Shown here piece after piece: positions 20,778 through 32,121 of a stretch of 64,000 bases of DNA. Position 1 is the stretch's first letter, and each line of letters begins with the position of its first letter. The notes below the pieces were generated by a model that did no database searches, was not told where the DNA came from, and saw only the letters and a list, made by a program, of their open reading frames with translations. The stretch is from Pycnopodia helianthoides (taxonomy: Eukaryota > Echinodermata > Asteroidea > Forcipulatida > Asteriidae): positions 9,594,453 to 9,658,452 of the forward strand of contig CM063256.1 of assembly GCA_032158295.1 (NCBI GenBank), written 5' to 3'. The position numbers and the translations under genes were made by a program.

Positions 20778-22716
20778 TCACAGGAGCAACAGTGCTGGCG
20801 ATACGGGGCGCTGACAGATTAACTTGTGTATGTTATCACAATCCCTATCGTGCCAGCCTGAAGAAAGGCCTAGGGCGCAATCTTGGTTGCCTCCGGTACT
20901 ATTTGGCTGACCATCATCCCATCTCTTGTCCTGCTCGCCAGTAGTACCTTCACCATCCAAACACACCCAGGTACCTAATCCGAGAAAAACCAAAATAAAA
21001 AAGTCTCATTACATCAAACGTTGGGAGCGGGATCGTAGTTAAAGGTATGGTCGGGTTTCTTAGGACCATTACTGAATTCATATCAATAAGCTTTCGTACA
21101 AACAAAAATACACAATATCTTTATTCGGGTTCTCTACTAAACGATGACCCTAACTTTAACTGGAAAGTACAAACTGTTTTTTGTTAAAGCCGCCGTCAGG
21201 TCGACCTGCGTTTTACATGCGCTGTGACTGAACCGTTGGGATCAAGCAGAGAATTAAAGGAACACGTTGCCTTCGGATTGGGCGCTTTAGACTATACAAG
21301 CGTTTGTTATGAAATGGACATGGTTGGAAAGATGTTTGGAAAGATAATAATTTACAAATATTTCCCTGGAAATTGTGTGGTTTTCCTTCTGTTCTTCATG
21401 AACTAACACGTCACCCACGCGTCTTGGCGCGCAAACTCAGGCGCGCTAATAACGCGTAACACAATCAAAACGTGGTAGGCCTTTAAAAACAAAATTTAGA
21501 TGTGAAATCATTGATTGATTCCATTCCCGCCTGTCAGGAACACGTCGCAGATATAGGAGTTTTTTACACTATTGCGACTGATTATTTTACAACCAATGGG
21601 TTTTTGCATGTCCGCGATTCTGTTCTTCAAATACTTTAGTTTAACGTAGTTTGTGTCTATAGAAGTATATCATGTTGTTGGAAAAATAAAATTGAGCAAA
21701 CAATTATAGAATTAACAAAAATCTTGCAATTTTAAGGGCTATGTGTTTACATGTTGAAAATTGTGCAATTTTATTTTTACTATTTTCTCCTGACTCATCA
21801 CAAACGGATTAATCCCATATTTTCATAGGTTTGTTATCACATGTATTTGGTTGATCGAAGAAAACAATAACACTGTGACTATTTTGTCAGCTTTACCAAA
21901 CTTGTATAATACCTTAAAACCTATGTGAAAGTCGCACAAATTCGGACTTGATTGCTAAATGGGTCTAACAAATAGGCATCCTCGTCCCAAGTTATCATTT
22001 TGTTACAATGATAATTTTAACAAATTATTTTGTATTATTGAAAATTGTTATTGTATTGATAACAACTAGCTGTGAATAGGCCTTTTAATTTTCGAAAATT
22101 CTATAAATCTTTACCAGAAGATTTGATTATATAAAAAAAATCGTCTTCGTTCGATTTGTTGAACACAGACTTACGCCACTCATGTATGCCACTTCACTGC
22201 ACTTTGGAACTCTCTACCTGTATCTTGTTTTCCACCAACTCCGCACAGTTCAAGAGGAACATCAACAGATATTTCCTCTCACATTAAAGAAAATCATTTT
22301 TATTGTAGCACTTCGATGGGTGGCATTTTCGCCCTGTGGTGGCGATTTGTCATAAAATAAAACTAAATATAAGGACTATTGAACATCCATTAAAGAATTG
22401 TGTACTAACCTTCGACTTCAATGTCGTTGCAACCAATCCAGAAATATTGGCAATGATTGCACATGTTGAAGAGGTGTTGTAATTCTTCTTCAGATTGAGT
22501 GACAGCAATCACACCGCCCAACTCAGTACAGATCTGCTTGCCCTCTTCCCATGTAAATTCCCCATCATGCATCTTGTAGCATTTGTCTTGCCACTGGCTC
22601 CAAGTAGGAGGGCATGGCGGTCTCCCTCTGATGGGGGCCTCACACAGCCCGTTACCGGCAGCGTAGTTTACTACCAGAAATAAACCAACACCCAGCAGTT
22701 TGCTCGCCATCGTCAT
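20778..22716 (-). CDS. Secreted C-type lectin B (two exons)
   Basis: Exon 1 is 22,716-22,410 (307 nt, donor GTTAGT), exon 2 is 20,974-20,778 (197 nt, TAG acceptor), joined in phase 1 for 167 residues. The start lacks the MVCK extension of the other copies and begins MTMASKLLG; a signal peptide ends near AAGNG. The lectin domain has CPPTWSQWQDKCYK, WEEGKQIC, YFWIGCND, WVCLDGEG, QPN, GNQDC and WHD. QPN is a mixed form between EPN (mannose-type) and QPD (galactose-type). The C-terminus ends ALLLL instead of ALSFQ. The pre-domain stretch CEAPIRGRPPC is longer and more basic than in A, D and E, and the loop before WIGC has one extra residue. It is the most diverged intact copy and has its own upstream sequence. 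Confidence 0.87.
21252..21410. mobile_element. Half of a foldback MITE in lectin B intron
   Basis: TTAAAGGAACACGTTGCCTT begins a left arm like family 1 (GGTTGGAAAGATGTTT, AAATTGTGTGGTTTTCC, CATGAACTAACACG). The sequence then passes into unrelated GC-rich bases at about 21,410. The right arm is missing, so the element was cut by a later deletion. Confidence 0.6.
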
Positions 22717-22814
22717 TACAGATCAACTCATGAAGACATTTACTCATATAAATAAATTTAAAAGAAATTGACAAAAGCAAGTATACTGTTAATAGAACGC
22801 AATTATAAAACGAC

Positions 22815-23400
22815 CAAAACGAACACAAAAGAAACTGGCTCACGATCTCTCCCTTCTCTACAATACGATCGATACAAACTCAAGAAAAATATGAAAATGC
22901 AGATTAAGGAGTCTCGTGATCAGAATTTGTGGTTTCCTTGGATTTAATTTTTTTCTTTGTCTGTGCTGTTTTTTTTTTTTTTTTTTTACCAGCGGATGAA
23001 TTTACCCTTGTAACACCGCTTGTGACGTACATTTATTATTTTGATAAATCGAGCGGACTGCTAAAAACGAATTCAAAAGAAACTGGCAAACGAGCTCTAT
23101 CTCAACAATGCAGTCGATAAAAACTCAAGAAAAATATGAATAAGAAAATTAAGCGGTGACGTGATAAAGATTTGTGGTTTCCTTGGATTTAACGGAATCT
23201 TTTCTCGCAGTGTTTAATATTTTTCGTTTTTGGTAAGCAATTCAATATGGTTTTGATTGGAAAAAATGGAGAGGAGGAATAATTTTGTTGTCTGTTCAGT
23301 TGTTTTACTGGCAGAGGACCTTACCCTTTAACCTGAGATTGCTTCAAACGTACATTTCATCATTCTGATAAATCGAGTGGACAAGTCGTCCTATTATAGC
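22815..23400. repeat. Degenerate tandem repeat upstream of lectin B
   Basis: AAAAGAAACTGGC..CGA, ACTCAAGAAAAATATGAA and GTGGTTTCCTTGGATTTAA occur at 22,828-22,950 and again about 248 bases on at 23,076-23,190. GACGTACATTT..TGATAAATCGAG occurs near 23,024 and again near 23,347. A T run of about 20 bases sits at 22,970-22,988. This replaces the proximal upstream region shared by A, D and E, so lectin B may be controlled differently. Confidence 0.6.
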
Positions 23401-23454
23401 CACACTCATGCATTAAACATGTATACAATTTCTTCAAAGCGTCATATAGTTTTC

Positions 23455-23960
23455 GAGGACTTAATATCAGTTCTCAGGGAAGAAGGTAACATCAAAACAG
23501 CCGTTTATTAATCCCTACGCAAACTTGTAGGCTTTAACGCTTCGAAAACGCGTTTTATTTCAAGAAACCGCCAAAGACTGTTTACACCGTGTGGGGGCGC
23601 TATATCTACATGGCAAGCGGGGATGAACGTATCGACTAATTCAGCGCATGCTGCGGCACTTTTCTTTCGTCAACTCAGTTAAACCGGAATCGGGCGGGAG
23701 GCTTATGAAATAAACATCAACAAATTATTTTTAAAAATATATAGTTTTAGTAAAGATCGTTAGTGTTCATTTTTAACTGTTGGGGTTAGTCAGGGTTGGG
23801 TTGGACTATTTGGGGTGTTGGTTAGGGTTTATTTTAAAAGGTCGGTGATAGTTAGGGTTACTTTTGAAGGGTCGGGCTGTTCAGGGTTGATTTGTAATGG
23901 TTGGGGTTGGTTAGGGTTTATTTTGAACGCTCTAGATGGATGGGGTTAATTTTTACCCGA
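23455..23960. repeat. Duplicon block S plus minisatellite, start of U3
   Basis: Block S is at 23,465-23,620 and the G-rich array at about 23,775-23,960. Blocks R and the LINE are absent between lectin B and this S block, so U3 begins with a truncated left end. Confidence 0.7.
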
Positions 23961-25930
23961 GTCATCTAAGAATTGTTGAGTAAGACCTGGATTTTTGTGC
24001 ATAATATATTTTATTTGTGATTGCAGTGCAAAGAAAGAATGTTACAACAAGAACATCAATAACCCTATCAGGACCGGTTGCACCTTATTTTTACAGAAAC
24101 TGTTAACGCTGCATTTGATCACCACCAAACTTTCTGACTTTTCCCAATATTTATCACAATTTTTTTTTTTTTAAGTTGCTATCGGGGTTCAGCTGTTACC
24201 ATGGCCACCATTCGTTCGATCTTGGGTCAAACAATTTTAACGTTTTGTATTGATTTTGTTGGTCTCTTTTAACAAAGTTTCCACTTTCCCCAGGAAAGTG
24301 GTAGTGATGTGTCACGTTTATAGTGTTAAATGCATTGTGAAAATTCAAAATTTGCGCCAAATTTGGCGGCCATCTTGGAATTCTCATTTCCAGTTCGTAT
24401 TGAGGGGTTCAAACTGTATCAAATTTTGTTATCGACAAATACATTTTTTTTAACATGCTACGTTTCAAATTTTCAGGCCTATTAATTCTATAGAATCAGA
24501 TCAACCAGAAGTGTTTTTCTTCATCATCATGTAGAAATTTATCAAAAGATTATTCGTGGCAAGTTTCATAATAAAACATCGCTCGATAACTTACGGCGGA
24601 CGTGCATTATTTGCCACCTCCCCCCTCCCCCTAGTCCGAAAAAGTCATGTCCTTGTAGGGTTATTGTTACATTATACTAAAATTAATACATAAATTAATT
24701 ATACTAATCAATTTAGTCTTAACGATACACCAAAACTTGAAAACTTGATCGGATGGTTCTGCAAGAGCCGGTTGGTTTATTCAATGTAGTGTGCTCTAAA
24801 GTAGTCGTTATAGGAGACAGTGACAACGACGAGAGTACAGTTGTCTAAATGTTGAAACTAAACCAACCAGCTTGTTGGGGCTACCATTTGCTCAAATCGT
24901 GTACCCGTAAGGTTAAGGTTAAACTTACATCTGTCTTCACTAGCAAAGACTCAAATCTCACATAATCAACCTTGTTCACATAACTTTATACAGTACGTGT
25001 AGATTTGCTCAACTTCTATTTGAAACATTATTCAGTTATTGAATGCCAAAAAACATAATTTAAGTACAATGTGAAATCGTAAGTCCGCACATCGTAGACC
25101 TTTATCAGATGCGGCCATCCTGATCTTCTCCCATTCAGATCACTAAACCAAACCGAGGTTTGAGGGACAAATAATATGGTTTCTTTTTGTACAATGAATA
25201 TTATCATTCATTGTTATTGGATACAAGGAACATGACCAAGATGGTGGCAACATGATAACGGTCTATTGGGCAGTTCCAAGAACTCACGCATTTACGAAAC
25301 ATGGGACGATCATAAACTTTAACTCTTTAAGGGCATAGTCATTGATTTTAGTGATTTTTATTCTAATTTGGGGCATCTGCAAGGAGAATACCTACAATAA
25401 TGTGTATGTATTTGGTCCTTGGGATGATTATGGTAACTGTGTAATAAATTGTAAAAAAAAATAATAATAAAAAAAAAATAAACAAATCATGGCGTGTTAC
25501 GTGTTTGACCACAATAGGACTCTTTCTGGGGTTTCCCTATTGTTAACGAATTCGGCTAGCTTTTGTTTTTCAACTTAATTATAATCATTGTTTTCAACAA
25601 GTATCTGGACAGAAATTTTTGAAACAATCCTAAAACAAAAACTTGACAATGCCGTCCAATGTATCCGCGTTTTACAGTAAACGGCGATACAGGGAATGCC
25701 TAATTACAGTTGTCTGGATATTCTGTTTTCTTATAAAGCTATGATTTTTGTTGTCTTCAATAATTAGTTTCTTTAAGATGGCTACCGGAGAAAAAGGGTT
25801 TCCCGGATATTTTATATTTTATACTGAAAACTCGATTAAAAGCTAAGGTTAATAATGATATAACTACTGGTAGTAGTGCACATGTAAATAACTTTCTTCT
25901 CGTTGAAACAATGATGTCATATCATGCCCA
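23960..25930. repeat. Duplicon block M, U3 copy
   Basis: Aligns with 28,930-31,480 and 53,720-56,470. It keeps GTTCAGCTGTTACCATGG (24,189), GAGACAGTGACAACGACGAG (24,812), GCGGCCATCCTGATCTTC (25,112) and CATGACCAAGATGGTGGC (25,229). It holds the uninterrupted join that shows the F block of U1 at 5,830 to be an insertion. No gene is seen. Confidence 0.65.
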
Positions 25931-25947
25931 GAATATTGAGCGACCTT

Positions 25948-26138
25948 TCACTGGAACGACAGTGCTGGTGATCCGGGTCGCTGACAGATTAAGTTGTATG
26001 AATTACCACAAGGCACATCGTACCAGCCTAAAGGTCTGCCTACGGCACAATCTTCGTTGCCACTGTTTGGCTCATCTTCAGCCCATCTCTTGTCCTGCAC
26101 GTCAATAGCACCTTCATCATCCAAACACACCCAGGTAC
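25948..26138 (-). pseudogene. Orphan lectin exon 2 (C), EPN-type
   Basis: This 191-nt exon has an intact CAG acceptor side at 26,139-26,140, an open frame and the shared stop after ALSFQ. It encodes WVCLDDEGAIDV, then DEPNSGNEDC, GWYDVPC and LICQRP. It is two residues shorter in the sugar loop than B and E. It alone keeps EPN with Glu before DC, the residues expected of a mannose-type calcium site, although the Asn of WND is Tyr. No exon 1 lies between it and U4, and the 3' flank with ATTAAA has been deleted right up to 25,925. So it is most likely a relic, unless exon 1 of lectin D, 9 kb upstream in the same phase, is ever spliced to it. Confidence 0.75.
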
Positions 26139-27625
26139 CTGCTACGAGTCAATCCGAAATAAAAAGTCTCATTACATCAAATGTTGGGAGCGGGATTATG
26201 CCATCTTTATAGACGATGTGACCTCTGACGTCACTCGAAAATCATAACATGATGCGCGCGCATGTCGCCGGGTAAAACCTATGTGTACTTGACAGCCAGC
26301 TAGAAAGTAAACGCAGTATTACCATGACTACGCGTCTTTTTGCCCGGCGGAACATGACTTGGACAACAGACTTGTCAACAGAGGGCGGTTTGAATGTAAA
26401 CAGAGGTCACACCGTCTATAAGAAGTAAACTTTCGGTACAAATTACACAATTATTTTTTTTCGGGGTCATTACCACACGATGACCATAAATGTAGTTTGT
26501 GTTAAAACTGCCCTCAGGTTGACCTGTGTTTTGCCTTGCACTGCGACGGAACCGTCGGGATCAAGCAGAAAATTAAAGTAAGGGTATACTGTTTGTAATT
26601 ACTCCACAAATTAGTGACCAACAACTTACTTGGTAAAGAGCACTGGAGAACTGTTGGTGTATTAAAACAATGTGAAAATGACTCCCTCTGAAGTAATGTA
26701 GTTTCAGAAAAAGAGTAATTTTTCACCCAAAAATTTGAACATGAAGAAGGCTTCAGGCATGAGGCCTTTCTCAGGCATCTGAAAGCACACAATTCTATGC
26801 AACAAGGGTGTTTTTGCTTTCATTAATATTTTGCAACTCACACTGACAAATTGAAACTAAATTTTCACAGGTTTGTTATTTTATGTTGGGATACACCGAG
26901 TGAGGATACTGGTTTTTGACAATTACCAAAAGTATCCCCTGCTTTTAAAGGGACACGTTGAATTCTGATTTGACGCCTTTGGCTATAAAAGCGTTTATTA
27001 TGAAATGACTCGTGGTTCGAAAGATGCTTTAAATGGAGAACATAATGATCCACATAAATGTACATCGACATTGTTTGTTTTTCCTGTTACTTCATAAACT
27101 TACATGGTCCACTATTTTGTAAAACCAAATTGGCTGACATTGTAAGTTCACGAATTAAAAAGGAAAGCCACACAATTTCGAGGGAATTTTGTGAATAAAT
27201 AATACAAATTTGAAACAAACGCTTTTATAGCCAAAAGGGCCGAGCCGGAAAGCAACATGTTCCTACATGAAACGTTTCTCAGATTGTGTATTCCAATTTT
27301 AAATTATTCTCCCTGCGATGGACATTACCGCTCTAGATTTTCGGCAATATCTCAAAAGCGCTACCACCTATTAAAATGAAATTTCCACCGGTTTTTGTTG
27401 TTGCATATGTTTACATTTATATAGGATTAAAGCAATCGAACGGTTCCCAAAAATACAGTTTTACTTTGCCTGTAAATTAGGCATAAATCGTTATTTTGTT
27501 CGTTTGGTATCCTTCGACCCCGGGGCACCAGCAAAATCTATATGGCACCATAAAATAACTTACTATACCGTTTTTATAAAAGAAAGCGGTCTAGTTATTT
27601 TATGAAAATGTTGTTTTTGCCACTG
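26139..27625. repeat. Remnant lectin intron of U3
   Basis: Sequence after the orphan exon matches the introns of A and D, e.g. TCATTACCACA.GATGACCATAAAT, CCCTCAGGTTGACCTGTG, CGACGGAACCGTCGGGATCAAGCAG. At about 27,625 it breaks off and continues as post-R sequence of the next duplicon (AACCCAGATTGTTTGTG, like 51,726). Exon 1 and its promoter were lost at this join. A 26,205-26,420 stretch with TGACCTCTGACGTCACTCG and its inverse GAGGTCACACCGTC looks like a separate inserted hairpin. Confidence 0.65.
26949..27264. mobile_element. Foldback MITE, family 2, U3 copy
   Basis: Starts AGGGACACGTTGAATTC after TTAA at 26,945-26,948 and ends CGGAAAGCAACATGTTCCT. It is orthologous in position to the copy in the lectin A intron, which supports this stretch being a leftover intron. 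Confidence 0.75.
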
Positions 27626-27629
27626 ACTG

Positions 27630-28335
27630 ATTTAAATCATAACCCAGATTGTTTGTGTAAATCCATTGCGAATAATTACTGTCAGTCTTCTTGTAACTTT
27701 GTTTTTAAAAGATCGTTTTACATTATCCACTCATATTATCATAATCATGCGTGTACACGTTATGATTGTGCGCAGTGAGCTGATTAGCAGTTTAATCGTT
27801 CCCATCATACATCACTACATCCTGAACGAGAATTTGTACAAGCTCACCAGCCCATCACAGCGGTCTTAGATGAGACCAATAGGGGCAGATTGAACACGTC
27901 ATTTCATTTCATTTCATTTCATTTCATTTCAAGACATTTATTTCCACTCCATTGGAGAAAAACAAGAATCATCATGACAAACACAAACAAAAATGGACTA
28001 TTGTTAACAAGTACAGTGTGAGTAGGTTCGATATTTAACTATTGACAGAATAGACTCTATGTGAACTAAAGTGGCTACAGAGAGATGCAACTTATAACAG
28101 ATGAATTAATACATTAGGAAAACACGTTAGGGTTCAATAAAGTATAACACAGAGTGTACAGGTGATGAGGAAAATTATTAGTTGAGTATTTGTACATAAT
28201 TATACCTTGTTGATCAATTGTATTATCATGAATACGTGATCAATTGTTTTGTTTAAACAAGGGTGCAGTGTGAGCTCCAAAAATAACATTTGGGAGTATT
28301 GCGAATAACTTTCTTTAGCAACACCTTCATTTGCC
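27630..28335. repeat. Left end of U4: post-R sequence and LINE 3' end
   Basis: 27,640-27,890 matches 51,725-51,975 and carries the in-frame stretch HHYILNENLYKLTSPSQRS. A (TTTCA)n run at 27,899-27,930 followed by ACATTTATTTCCAC is the inverted LINE tail with its AATAAA. The LINE piece here is internally deleted and lacks the RT C-terminal codons. Confidence 0.65.
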
Positions 28336-28339
28336 TCTT

Positions 28340-28925
28340 TAATATCAGTTCTCAGGAATGAAGGTAACATCAAAACAGTCGTTATTTAGTCCCTATACGC
28401 AAACTAGTTAGCTTGAACGCTTCGAAAAGGCGTTTTATTTCAAGTCACTGCCAAAGTCTTTTCACACCGGTGGGGGCGCTATATCCACATGGCAAGTATG
28501 GATGAACGTATCGACTAATTCAGCGCATAGTGCGGCACTTTTCTTTCGTCAATTCAGTTAAACCGGAATCGGGCGTTGGGCTTATGAAATAAACATCAAT
28601 AAATTATTTTAGTTTTAGTAGAAATCGTTAGTGTTTATATCTTAAGGGTCTGGGTTAGACAGGGTTAGGCTGGACAATTTGGGATGTAGGTTAGGGTTCA
28701 TTTAAATATGTAATTTGGTCGAGTCGCAATCAGCAGGACAAAGTTGGTCAGGTTTAGTTTGGAAGAGTCAGGGTTGGTCGGGGTTAATGTTGAATGGTCG
28801 GGTTGGTTAGGGTTAATTGTGAAGGGTTTGAATGATTGGGGTTGGTTAGGGTTATTTTTAAGAGTCTTGAATGATCAGAGTTGGTCAGGGTTTATTTTGA
28901 ACGGTCTAGATGGATGAGGTTAATT
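28340..28925. repeat. Duplicon block S and minisatellite, U4 copy
   Basis: Block S at 28,340-28,500 is followed by a G-rich array at about 28,635-28,925 with roughly eight monomers. The border GAGTCATTTAAGAATTGTTG follows as in the other duplicons. Confidence 0.7.
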
Positions 28926-31900
28926 TTACCTGAGTCATTTAAGAATTGTTGAGTAAGACGTTGGTTGTTTGTGCATAATATATTTTATTTTGAGTTTGCA
29001 GTGCTGAGAAAGAATTTTAAACACATGAACATCATTAACCCTATCAGAACCGAGTGCTCCCACTAATTTTTTTCCCCGTAACTTTTAACTTTGCATCCAA
29101 TCTTCATAAATTTCCTGGATTTTCCCAATATTTATTATATATTGTAAACAAATTAGGGCTATCGGGGTTCAGCTGTTACCATGGTAACTGTTTGTTCGAT
29201 CTTGGGCAACAAAGTTTTCACTTGTTTTTGATTTTTTTTTCTATGAAAGTGCTAGTGGTGGGTCACGTGATAGTGTTGAATGCATGATGAAAATTCAAAA
29301 TTGGTGATAAATTCGACGACCCTCTTGGATTTTAACTATCAAGCCTTGGATATACTATAGTCAAATTATTTAAAAAAAAATGAAAAGTTTTAAAGCATAT
29401 GTTGTGTAAAATAAAAGAATAATGAAAAAAAATAAAATAAAGCTGCCCTTTAGTGGAAACCGTTGGAAATTTCTTTTACGTGATTTCGTACATTGCGTAA
29501 ATCTAATTCTGAAATTTTCTTTTACGTGATTTCGTACATTGCGTAAAATCTAATTCTGAATTCAATTGTGGCAGGTATCATAATAAAACATGGCTCAGTA
29601 ACTTTGAAAGTACGGAGAAGGGGCATTCTGTCAGCCCCTCAACCCCCCCCCCCCCACCACCACCACGTTTCTTGAAGTCATAAAAACAGGTCCTGAAAGG
29701 GTTGATGTTATATTTTACTCATATTGTTACATCAATTAATTATTACTAATTAATTTAACCTTACGGATACACCATGTAATTGTCTCTTCTTGAAAACTTG
29801 GGCCGATTGTTTTGTGAGAGCCGGTTGGTTTATTCAATGTAGTGTGCTCTAAAGTAGTCGTTATAGGAGACAGTGACAACGACGAGAGTACAGTTAAGAA
29901 CATTCGTGTCAGGTATCATAATAAAAAATTGCTCTGGAACTTTGAAAGTAAGGAGGAGGGGCATTCTGTCAGCCCCTCAACCCCCCCCCCCCATCTCTTG
30001 AAGTCAGAAAAAGCCAGGTCCTGAAAGGGTTAATGTTATATTCTACTCATATTATTACATCAATTAATTATTACTAATCAATTTAATGTTACGGATACAC
30101 CATGTAATTGTCTCTTCTTTAAAACTTGAGCCGATGGCGCTGTGTTGGTTTATTCGATGTATAGAGTGTGCTCTAAAGTAGTCGTTAAATGAGACAGTGA
30201 CAACGATGAGAGTACAGTTGAGACTATAATGAGACTAAAACCAACGGGTTTTCCGTCCATCATTATTTTGTTCAAATCGTGTACCATAAGGTTAAACTAA
30301 TATATGTCTTCACGTGTAAAGATTCCAATATCACATAATCAACTTTGTTCACATAATCATATACAATAAATCTACAATGTCGAAACTTACATTTTTAAGC
30401 ATTTTCATTCCATTCCATAATGTAAAAACTCAATTACAAAGAGAAATCGCAAAACTGCATATCGTTACAGACATTTATCAAGGTGCGGCCATCTTGATTT
30501 TCTCCCATTCAAATCAATGTAACCAAACTGAGGCTGGGAGGGGAAATAGTCTGGCTCCTTTTTTCCGATGAATATTACCATTCAGTAATGTTATTGGATA
30601 CATGAACAAGATGGTGGCAACAAGATAATGGTCTACAAGGCAAGTCCAAGAATTTACGCAATTACTTTACACGGAACAATCATAAACTTTAACCTTCTAA
30701 GAGCAGTTAATAAAGAATTTGATTGCAGTGATTTGTTATTCTAATGTTGGGTATCTGCAAGGAGAATACCTACAAGAATGTGTTTTACTAGTCTTTGGGA
30801 TGATTATTGTTACTACGTTCAGTATTTTTTTGTAAACATGGTGTGTTACGTGTTTGACCAAAAGGGGACTCATTCTGGAGTTTCCCAAATTGTTAATGTA
30901 AAATTGATATTTGCTAATGGATTAATGCTAGCTTTGATTTTCCACCTTAATTAATGTTATTGTTTCAAAACGTTTCTGAACCTAAACAGTTAACCGGTTA
31001 AACTACGCTCAACTAGTGATGTCAATACAAGGCCGCTACACATATTACCACAATTAATGTTTTAACTGACAAATTGCGAATATCTTGCGAACATTACTTC
31101 ATTATTTCACACAAACAAAAATATAAACAATTTAACAAATGTCGTCCAATCGGCCGCGTTTTACAGTAAACGGCGGAACAGGGAATCCCTATTAACATTA
31201 TCACATTTTCGTGAGGTAATTCTATATTCTTATGAAGTTATGATTTTTGTGAGGTTCTGAAAACCACTTTTTTGTAATTGCTGAAATTATGTATTTACTC
31301 CGTTTCAAGAAAAGAAAAAGAAAGTAATATTCTATACTGAAAACTTGATTAAAAACATGCTAAGGTTAATAATGACGTCATTATTGGTGTAAGTACACAT
31401 GAACTAACATAACTTTCTTCTCGTTGAAACATATTTTAAACACTGACGTCATATCAGTCTGTTAATAGTAATGTATATTTATTGACAACTATTAAAGATA
31501 TGTTTCACACACTCATGAAACTATAATATTTTAACCAAATCTAACTTCATCATTATTTTCTTAGTTGCTACGAAACAGTCAACATACAGCGCTTCAGTGA
31601 TATAACCCGAAAGATACGAAACTAGTGAACATGCCAGTATAGCAGCTTCTTGTTTTACAAAAGATTACCACAAAGCGATAGAGCAGTTAACCACTAAAAG
31701 GGGCACATTGCTTTTGGATTTGGGCGCTTTGGGCTATAAACAGTGTTTGTTGTCAAATGGATATTGTATGAAATATTTTTTTAAACAATGTAGAATATAA
31801 CGATTGACGTACATATTCCTTGAATTGTCTTTTATTTTATTTTTTTATAATTTCATGACAGAACACAGTCCGTTAGTTTGTTGAACCAATTTTTTGACTC

Positions 31901-32110
31901 CACAAAATGGCGAACCGTATGTTCCGCTGGATGTATTTCCAGAGGCAAATTGTATGTTTGTAATCACTACTCACTAATTACACCACACTGTGGGCGCTTT
32001 AGAGCAAGAACAACTTTTAACAAAGGATGAGGAGCAATTCTAAACAGCAACATTATTTTGAAAGCAATGTGCTCCTTTAATCTTCATAACAAGAAGTTTG
32101 CCCAGAATAT
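28926..32110. repeat. Duplicon block M, U4 copy, with internal duplication
   Basis: All block M landmarks are present. A segment is repeated inside it: 29,577-29,900 (CAGGTATCATAATAAAA, poly-C, ATTACATCAATTAATTATTAC, AGTCGTTATAGGAGACAGTG) recurs at 29,910-30,205. A shorter repeat, AAATTTCTTTTACGTGATTTCG, occurs at 29,467 and 29,512. No gene is seen. Confidence 0.65.
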
Positions 32111-32121
32111 TGAGCAACCTT

